Shown here piece by piece: positions 58,088 to 64,000 of a DNA stretch of 64,000 nucleotides. How positions within the stretch are numbered: position 1 is the stretch's first letter; every line of letters begins with the position of its first letter. The stretch spans positions 53,710 to 117,709 of the forward strand of contig JAAYUC010000009.1 of NCBI GenBank assembly GCA_012517865.1, given 5' to 3'. The DNA comes from Chloroflexota bacterium (lineage in GTDB: Bacteria > Chloroflexota > Anaerolineae > Anaerolineales > Anaerolineaceae). The translations under genes were made by a program, and so were the position numbers. Below the pieces are notes generated by a model. It was not told where the DNA came from. It saw nothing but the letters and a program-made list of their open reading frames with translations, and searched no databases.

Positions 58088-58618
58088 TTGGCGTTTTCTA
58101 AACAGCAAAAAGAAAAGATTGTTGAGGATTACCGTTCCTGGTTGGAAAAGAGCAAAGCTGTTTTCGTGCTTTCCTACTCCAAGATGCGCATGCCGGAAGT
58201 GAATGCCGCGCGCGCGAAACTGCGCGAAGCGGACGGCAAACTGCATGTCGTCAAAAACCGCCTGTTCAAGCGCGTTCTGGATGAACTGGGCTACAAATAC
58301 GACGAGAAGTTCTGGGAAGGAAACAACGTGGTCGTCTTCGCGTTCGAAGACGCGCCCTCTGTCGCCAAGGCCCTCGCCGAAGTTACCAAAGGTAATGAGG
58401 TTTTGGCTGTACGCGGCGGTTACCTGGATAAGGCAGCCCTCTCTGTCAAACAGGTTGCTTCGTTGGCAGACTTGCCGACCCTGCCTGTTATGCGCGCGAT
58501 GCTACTGGGCACTCTGCTTGCCCCGGCCAGCAAACTCGTTCGCACCATCGCCGAGCCCGCTCGCGGTCTCGCCGCTGTAATCAAAGCAAATTCGGAAAAG
58601 CAGCCCGCAGCTGCCTGA
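58088..58618 (+). CDS. rplJ: 50S ribosomal protein L10
   Basis: MAFSKQQKEKIVEDYRSWLEKSKAVFVLSYSKM; TTG start with AAAGGAGGTGA. Confidence 0.96.
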   Translation: MAFSKQQKEKIVEDYRSWLEKSKAVFVLSYSKMRMPEVNAARAKLREADGKLHVVKNRLFKRVLDELGYKYDEKFWEGNNVVVFAFEDAPSVAKALAEVTKGNEVLAVRGGYLDKAALSVKQVASLADLPTLPVMRAMLLGTLLAPASKLVRTIAEPARGLAAVIKANSEKQPAAA

Positions 58619-58687
58619 CGTTTGAAAGGTCGACCCGATAGGGAAGACAATATTAAAAGAAATACTAAATGATAGGAGTAAAAAGAA

Positions 58688-59068
58688 ATGGCTGATTTAG
58701 CTAAACTTGTTGAGGAACTGAGCAAGCTTTCCGTTTTGGAAGCCTCTGAACTGGTCAAGATGTTGGAAGAGAAATGGGGCGTTTCCGCCGCCGCGCCTGT
58801 GGCTGCTGTCGCCGCCGGTCCCGCTGCCGCCGCCGTTGAAGAAGAAGTCGAAGAAAAGACTGAATTCACCGTTGTGATTAAGAACGCCGGCGCCAAGAAG
58901 ATCGAAGTCATCAAAGTCATCCGCCAGCTCACCAGCCTGGGCCTCGTCGAAGCCAAAACCCTGGCCGAGACCCCCGACGCCAAAGTGCTCGAAGCTGTTA
59001 GCAAGGAAGTCGCGAACGATGCCAAGGCCAAGCTCGAAGCAGCTGGTGCCGAAGTCGTCCTGCTCTAA
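58688..59068 (+). CDS. rplL: 50S ribosomal protein L7/L12
   Basis: [32 protein letters not shown]...[27 protein letters not shown]. Confidence 0.98.
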   Translation: MADLAKLVEELSKLSVLEASELVKMLEEKWGVSAAAPVAAVAAGPAAAAVEEEVEEKTEFTVVIKNAGAKKIEVIKVIRQLTSLGLVEAKTLAETPDAKVLEAVSKEVANDAKAKLEAAGAEVVLL

Positions 59069-59089
59069 TTCCCGCGCAGACAACAACAA

Positions 59090-59120
59090 AAAAACCGTAT
59101 GCGAATACGGTTTTTTTATT
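59090..59120. terminator. Terminator between rplL and lexA
   Basis: AAAAAAACCGTATGCGAATACGGTTTTTTT. Confidence 0.85.
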
Positions 59121-59133
59121 TAAGCCCCCAAAC

Positions 59134-59841
59134 TCAGGCTTTTTCGAGCTGGCGGATGACCAGCACCACTTTGCCTTGCACTTCCACGATGCTGGGGTCT
59201 TCGATGATGATGGGCTGCATGGAGGGGTTGGCGGGCTGCAGTCGGACGCGGCCGTTTTCCTGGTAGAAATATTTCAGGGTAGTTTCGTCCCGGTCTGCCA
59301 GCCAGATAGCGACCATTTCGCCGTTGCGCGCCTGGTCCACCTTTTTCATCACCACGATATCGCCGTCGTTCACCATGGCATCAATCATCGAGTCCCCATG
59401 GACGCGCAGCGCGTAGAGCTGGTCCAGCGGGTCGGAAGAGGGCAGCAGGCTGCGGGCGATATCAATACCGGATTCGGGGTCGTAGTAGGAAAAATCAGAA
59501 GAGGGGACGGGCATCGGCTCGCCGGCGACGATATTGCCGACCAGCGGGATGGTGACCAGCTGGTCCATCGCCTGTGCGGCGGCGTTTTTCATGGTTTGAA
59601 GGATGCTGCCGCCGGCATTTTTGATGAGATTTATCCCGCGCGAGACGTTGCTGCGGCGTTCGATGTAACCCATTTCTTCCAGCTGGTTCAGGTAATACTT
59701 GACCACCGAGGTAGAACTGATTTGGGTATGGTCGCCAATTTCGCGGATGGATGGGGGGTACCCTTTATCCTGTTGGTATTCCTCCAAAAAAGCGAGGATT
59801 TTTTTATGCCTTGGGCTCAAACCGCTTCTTCGTCTCGCCAT
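59134..59841 (-). CDS. lexA: LexA repressor
   Basis: SPRHKKILAFLEEYQQDKGYPPSIREIGDHTQISSTSVV; VHGDSMIDAMVNDGDIVVMKK. Confidence 0.95.
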   Translation of the reverse strand: MARRRSGLSPRHKKILAFLEEYQQDKGYPPSIREIGDHTQISSTSVVKYYLNQLEEMGYIERRSNVSRGINLIKNAGGSILQTMKNAAAQAMDQLVTIPLVGNIVAGEPMPVPSSDFSYYDPESGIDIARSLLPSSDPLDQLYALRVHGDSMIDAMVNDGDIVVMKKVDQARNGEMVAIWLADRDETTLKYFYQENGRVRLQPANPSMQPIIIEDPSIVEVQGKVVLVIRQLEKA

Positions 59842-59885
59842 TGCGTCTCGCTTTCTTTAATAGATTGGATGCGCGTTCTAAATTT

Positions 59886-59914
59886 ATAATAACAGAACAA
59901 ATGTTCACTGTCAA
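59886..59914 (-). promoter_or_regulatory. lexA promoter with SOS/LexA box in spacer
   Basis: Minus strand TTGACA GTGAACATTTGTTCTGT TATTAT (17-bp spacer); GAACN4GTTC at 59895-59906. Confidence 0.8.
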
Positions 59915-59964
59915 GGGCGCGCTGGCAAGGGATGCGGAACTGCGGCGGGCTGCCTTGTATGTAA

Positions 59965-60055
59965 ACAGGGAGATCGCTTCGCGGGCTCGCGATGACAAAG
60001 CCCTTCGCGAATTCGCCTTGACGAAGCTCTCTCGCGGGCTCGCGATGACGCAAAA
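59965..60055 (-). repeat. REP-like units, same family as 38.8-39.1 kb
   Basis: GAGATCGCTTCGCGGGCTCGCGATGAC and GAAGCTCTCTCGCGGGCTCGCGATGAC. Confidence 0.75.
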
Positions 60056-60164
60056 AGCACAAATCTATCGCGGCCTCCGGGTGACAATACCGCGCCGCTT
60101 ACTAAAGCAGAGACCCGCCTGGCTTTAGCGTATAATTGGCATCGGTTTTCAGTTTTCCGGAAAG

Positions 60165-61061
60165 GTGGAAACGCATGTGATTAAACAGTTTTTTCAGAAA
60201 ATCGAATACACTCCACGCGCTCTGCGCGATTATTTGCTCATCCTGCTCGGCGCATTTGTCCAGGCGCTCAGCCTGCGCCTGTTTTTGGTGCCCGCCAGCC
60301 TGGTCAGCGGCGGCATCAGCGGCGCCGGCCAGCTGCTCTATTACACGCTCGGTTGGCCGATTGGCCTGGTGGTGCTGCTTGGGAACCTGCCTCTGTTCAT
60401 CTTAGGCTGGCGCTACCTGGGCGGCCCGCGCTTTGCCTCCCGCACCATCCTGGCCATCGTCAGCTTTTCCATTTTCACTGACCTGCTGATTTACCTGACC
60501 GGTTCTGCCGGTCTGACCGATGACCCGGTGCTCAACACGGTCTTTGGCGGCCTTCTGCTTGGCATCGGGCTGGGCATTGTTTATCTCGGGCGCGGCACCA
60601 GTGGCGGCACCGACATCCTGGGCCGAATCCTGAACAAGCGGCTGGGCATCTCCATCTCCATGGCGTACATGATTACGGATTCGCTGGTGGTGCTGCTGGC
60701 GGGCTTTGTGTTCGGTTGGGAGAAGGCGCTGTACGGCCTGATGATGATTTATCTCTCCGGCGTGGCGGCGGACCTGGCCTCGGAAGGCGCGAATATCACC
60801 AAGTCCGGTTTCATCATCACCCTCAAGCCGGACGCGGTCATTGCGGCTATCCAGGAGGAACTGGAACGCGGCGTGACGATTATCCCGGCGGTGGGCGGCT
60901 ATACCCGCCAGGAACGCGCCATGCTGTGGTGCGTGGTGACAGCCGCGGAGGTGATGCGCCTGAAAACCATCGTGCACGAGGCTGACCCGGATGCCTTTAT
61001 GGTGATTGGGCAGGTGAGCGAAGCGCTGGGCGAAGGTTTTAAGGCTTTCAAGGAAAGCTGA
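60165..61061 (+). CDS. YitT-family membrane protein
   Basis: LLILLGAFVQALSLRLFLVPASLVSGGISG...YLGRGTSGGTDILGRIL; GTG at 60177 is an alternative start. Confidence 0.88.
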   Translation: METHVIKQFFQKIEYTPRALRDYLLILLGAFVQALSLRLFLVPASLVSGGISGAGQLLYYTLGWPIGLVVLLGNLPLFILGWRYLGGPRFASRTILAIVSFSIFTDLLIYLTGSAGLTDDPVLNTVFGGLLLGIGLGIVYLGRGTSGGTDILGRILNKRLGISISMAYMITDSLVVLLAGFVFGWEKALYGLMMIYLSGVAADLASEGANITKSGFIITLKPDAVIAAIQEELERGVTIIPAVGGYTRQERAMLWCVVTAAEVMRLKTIVHEADPDAFMVIGQVSEALGEGFKAFKES

Positions 61062-61084
61062 TTTCCGGCCTGAAGAAAATAAAG

Positions 61085-61115
61085 AAGAGGCTGCCTGAAC
61101 AGGCAGCCTCTTTTG
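61085..61115. terminator. Terminator between convergent genes
   Basis: AAGAGGCTGCCT gaac AGGCAGCCTCTT TTG. Confidence 0.8.
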
Positions 61116-61119
61116 CGTC

Positions 61120-62103
61120 TTATTCCGGTTTGGGCGGGTTTGGCTCCCCGTCTTGCGGGAGGAGAATTGGCTCGGGGCGCCACTTCTCTTTGCCAGGCGC
61201 CAGCGCGCCGGGTTTCAACAGCAGCACGAGCGCGAGCAGTGTAAAAAACAGCCCGCCAATGAGCCCGGTGGGAGCGGGCCCCAGCAGCGTGTTGGGTGCG
61301 CCTTTCTGCGCCACCAGCCCCAGCGCGGCGATGCCGTTAATCGCGCCGTGACCGATAACCGCCGGCCAGACGCTGCCTTCCTTAAGCGTCAGCCAGCTGA
61401 AAATGGTGCCCAGCGCGGCGCAAAACCAAATCATCGCCACGATGCCCAGCCAGGGCGCGCCCGGGTAGTCCAGGCCGTAGTTGTGCCCCATGGCAATCAC
61501 CGGCGCGTGCCACACGCCCCAGATGAGCCCGGTCAGCAGCACGGCCCTGCGGGTGCCCAGCGGGAGCAGCCTGGGCAGTAGGTAAGCCCGCCAGCCGAAC
61601 TCCTCGCCAAAGCAAAAGAGCGCGTTCAGGATGGGTGCGAGCAGCAGCGCCTGGAGCGTGTTCATCAGCAGGTAGGTCCAGGGCGAAATGTTCTGGTCCG
61701 GCGCGGCGGAGGAAAGCATAGCCCGCAGCGTTTCAAGGTTTCGGTCGAAAGCCGAGGGGAAGAGCGCGAAGTAGAGCAGCGCGCCCAGGATTGTGCCGAC
61801 AGCCGGAAGCAGCCAAGCTAAAAGCCAAAAGCGCCAGGGCTTCGCGTGGCGCGCGGGCTTGAGCCACAGGTCGGATTTGCCTTCCCGGGTGAGCGCGCGT
61901 GTGAGCAGGTTTGCCAGGGCGGGCGCCATCATCACGCCGCCAGCCAGCAGCACGGCAGCCAGGCTCAGGTTCAGTTCCGGGATGAGTAAAGGGCTTTGGG
62001 CCAGCCCGCCCTTGAGGTAGATGAATAGCGAAACGAGCCAGGCAATCCCAAAGGCCAGGGCGAGGAAGAGTAACAAGCGTTTTTTGTTTAGTTTTTCAAT
62101 CAA
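61120..62103 (-). CDS. CPBP-family intramembrane metalloprotease (Abi/CAAX)
   Basis: FCFGEEFGWRAYLLPRLLPLG (EExxxR), GLIWGVWHAPVIAMGHNY, GHGAINGIAA; TTG start 2 nt after the DUF262 stop. Confidence 0.9.
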   Translation of the reverse strand: MIEKLNKKRLLLFLALAFGIAWLVSLFIYLKGGLAQSPLLIPELNLSLAAVLLAGGVMMAPALANLLTRALTREGKSDLWLKPARHAKPWRFWLLAWLLPAVGTILGALLYFALFPSAFDRNLETLRAMLSSAAPDQNISPWTYLLMNTLQALLLAPILNALFCFGEEFGWRAYLLPRLLPLGTRRAVLLTGLIWGVWHAPVIAMGHNYGLDYPGAPWLGIVAMIWFCAALGTIFSWLTLKEGSVWPAVIGHGAINGIAALGLVAQKGAPNTLLGPAPTGLIGGLFFTLLALVLLLKPGALAPGKEKWRPEPILLPQDGEPNPPKPE

Positions 62104-62105
62104 AG

Positions 62106-63206
62106 TCAGATACCAGCTTTCCTGCGGTTGCAGTCCTTACACAGCATCTGGCAGTTCTCCGGCAGGGTTTTGCCCCCCAGGTGCCAGGGGGTGATATGGT
62201 CGCCTTCCATCTCGACGAATTCAAAATGCAGCCCGCAGCTCCGGCAATAGCCGTTCTGCCTTTCGTAGGCAGCTCGCTTTTGACTTTCGGAAAAAGAACG
62301 GATGCTTAATGTTTTCTCGTTGCGGGTCAGCACAAAGGCATACACACCACGCTTGTTCGTAACATCATCATCCATCATCAGGTTCTTGATTTCCTGCTCT
62401 AATTTCACTGTGTCAAAAAGGGTGTCCTTAAATTGGTCGTAGAGCTCGCCCCAGGGCAAGCCCTTCATTTCCCGACGGTAAACCGGAAAAGTGAGCTCCA
62501 CCCAGTCAATCACGTTGCGGAAGTACAGCCACAGCTCGTTGGCGTTCGGGTCGTGCTGATGCGCGCCCATGTAGGCTTCGATGCGGTCTGCCATATTCGG
62601 CCCGCTTCCGGTAATCCAATCCAGAGCCTTCTCGAGGATTTCCTGCCGGATGGGCGAGCCGTTCACGTATTTATTCGCCAGCCCGTATGCCGCGCAGTTG
62701 CTCTTGCTGAACTTGAGCTTGGCGTCCGAAAGCCAGGGGCCGGTGTAGACCGCGTTGCGCATTTCCTGGTCGGTCAGCTTTAGCCCGGCGATATTGATAA
62801 TGCGAAACCAATCCAGCCTTTCTTTTTCGTCGCCCTCGCAGAAGTAAATCATCAGCTTGTAGTCCAGGATTTGGTCCTGCTCAGGCTTGGTGAGGTTGTG
62901 GAAGGCGCGGTTATCAATGGAAAAGTCGCTGTTGACGTACTGGCAGAAGCTGACCGTGCGCTGCTGGCCGTCCAGCATTTCAAAGCTGCCGTCCGCGTTT
63001 TGCATCCAGTACATCACGTTCAACGGAAAGCCTTTGCGGATGGTATCCAGCACTGCGTCGCGCTTTTCGGTGTCGTAGACGAATTCGCGCTGGTACTTTG
63101 GGCGGATGTTGAGCCTGCCGCTGTACCCCAGCACGCCCTCCTCGTCATTATCCACGTAACCCTGCGTCACCTCGCGGATGCTGATTTCGTGCAGGTTGAT
63201 GTTCAT
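62106..63206 (-). CDS. DUF262 domain protein with C-terminal HNH endonuclease domain
   Basis: MLDGQQRTVSF (DGQQR); C-term YCRSCGLHFEFVEMEGDHITPWHLGGKTLPENCQMLCKDCNRRKAG. Confidence 0.9.
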   Translation of the reverse strand: MNINLHEISIREVTQGYVDNDEEGVLGYSGRLNIRPKYQREFVYDTEKRDAVLDTIRKGFPLNVMYWMQNADGSFEMLDGQQRTVSFCQYVNSDFSIDNRAFHNLTKPEQDQILDYKLMIYFCEGDEKERLDWFRIINIAGLKLTDQEMRNAVYTGPWLSDAKLKFSKSNCAAYGLANKYVNGSPIRQEILEKALDWITGSGPNMADRIEAYMGAHQHDPNANELWLYFRNVIDWVELTFPVYRREMKGLPWGELYDQFKDTLFDTVKLEQEIKNLMMDDDVTNKRGVYAFVLTRNEKTLSIRSFSESQKRAAYERQNGYCRSCGLHFEFVEMEGDHITPWHLGGKTLPENCQMLCKDCNRRKAGI

Positions 63207-64000
63207 TGGGCAGCTCCCTTCCTGCGGATGAGAATCCGGAAATATGGCGATTTACCATTGATTGTCAAATCTTTCTCGTCATTGCCTTTACGAAATTTGA
63301 TAATCTCAAACTGGTCGGGATTGTACTTGTCGAGAAATGTGATGGGTACCCCCATTGCTCCCTCATAATCGTACGGGATATCGGTGACCTTATCCACGTT
63401 GATGGCATCGTAGTTGTCGTAGCTCGGGTATTCCTCAGGGGTGTACCGCTTGTAAAGCGTCAGTCTCTCATGGCGTTTTGGAAAATCGAGGTTGGTAAAC
63501 CAGCCAACATTGCGGAATTTAACGCATCCTGTTGCGGGGTTGTATACTCCATCTGCCCATTCTCGGGAATACTCAGAGGGGATAGAAAAAAAGGCATTTC
63601 CATTCGGAAACCCGTTCCCAAGCCAGAGTTTGTTTTCCTTAATTAATTTAAAAATATCCTTATAAGTAATGGCATTCTTGCTACCAATGATTAGAAATTT
63701 CTTGTCAAAATCCACCAATTGCGCCATGTACTCCCTGAAGAGGGAAAAAGGCGGGTTGGTCACCACAATATCGGCTTGTTTCAGCAGTTCCAGGCACTCC
63801 GCCGAGCGGAAATCCCCGTCGCCTTCCAGAAGCGTGAGCGCGTTTTTGCGGCTTTTCAACAGGTTTTCCACGTCCGCCAGGTCCACCGCGCCGTCCGCGT
63901 TTTCATCGGGCACTTCCGTGATTTCAATCTTGCACGCGGGCTTCTCACCGAGAGGTTTTGTCTTGAGCGACTGGATTTCGAAGAGGGGCAGCTGCCCAAA
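63203..64000 (-). CDS. EcoRI-family adenine-specific DNA methyltransferase, 5' end truncated by window edge
   Basis: ADIVVTNPPFSLFREYMAQLVDFDKKFLIIGSKNAITY; frame stays open through base 64000; ATGA overlap with DUF262 gene. Confidence 0.85.
   Translation of the reverse strand, partial: FGQLPLFEIQSLKTKPLGEKPACKIEITEVPDENADGAVDLADVENLLKSRKNALTLLEGDGDFRSAECLELLKQADIVVTNPPFSLFREYMAQLVDFDKKFLIIGSKNAITYKDIFKLIKENKLWLGNGFPNGNAFFSIPSEYSREWADGVYNPATGCVKFRNVGWFTNLDFPKRHERLTLYKRYTPEEYPSYDNYDAINVDKVTDIPYDYEGAMGVPITFLDKYNPDQFEIIKFRKGNDEKDLTINGKSPYFRILIRRKGAAQ

Overview
This 64 kb window is a bacterial chromosomal segment. The housekeeping gene content plus DUF6754-like and MutL/GlmL-like proteins suggest Chloroflexota (Anaerolineae-like), but that placement is inference and was not tested. 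There are no phage, IS, integrase or CRISPR signatures. Left to right: a left-truncated kelch-repeat secreted protein (absent from the ORF track); a large secreted Ig-like repeat protein; gatCAB with tRNA-Gly; a GT39-like glycosyltransferase; a degenerate P-loop protein, NUDIX and dynamin-like GTPase; rpsB-tsf-pyrH; NAD epimerase/AAG glycosylase/bactofilin/dtd; RNase D with a beta-CASP hydrolase and tRNA-Ser; a very large multicopper oxidase with inserted Gly-rich repeats; a SWIM mini-protein; AraC; RimI-like plus ABC-F; flippase plus FAD oxidoreductase; dnaA; a REP-like array; polA; lpdA; a tightly packed six-gene operon of mostly unknown membrane proteins with a MutL-like ASKHA protein; a BMP lipoprotein; the tRNA-tuf-rpmG-tRNA-secE-nusG-rplKAJL block; lexA with an SOS box inside its promoter; YitT; and at the right edge a tightly coupled operon encoding an EcoRI-family adenine methyltransferase, a DUF262-HNH protein and a CPBP protease. 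The two strongest candidates for undescribed biology are the six-gene operon (44.4-51.0 kb) and the methyltransferase/DUF262-HNH/CPBP operon (61.1-64.0 kb). The repeat families, the multicopper oxidase architecture and the regulatory sites are secondary.
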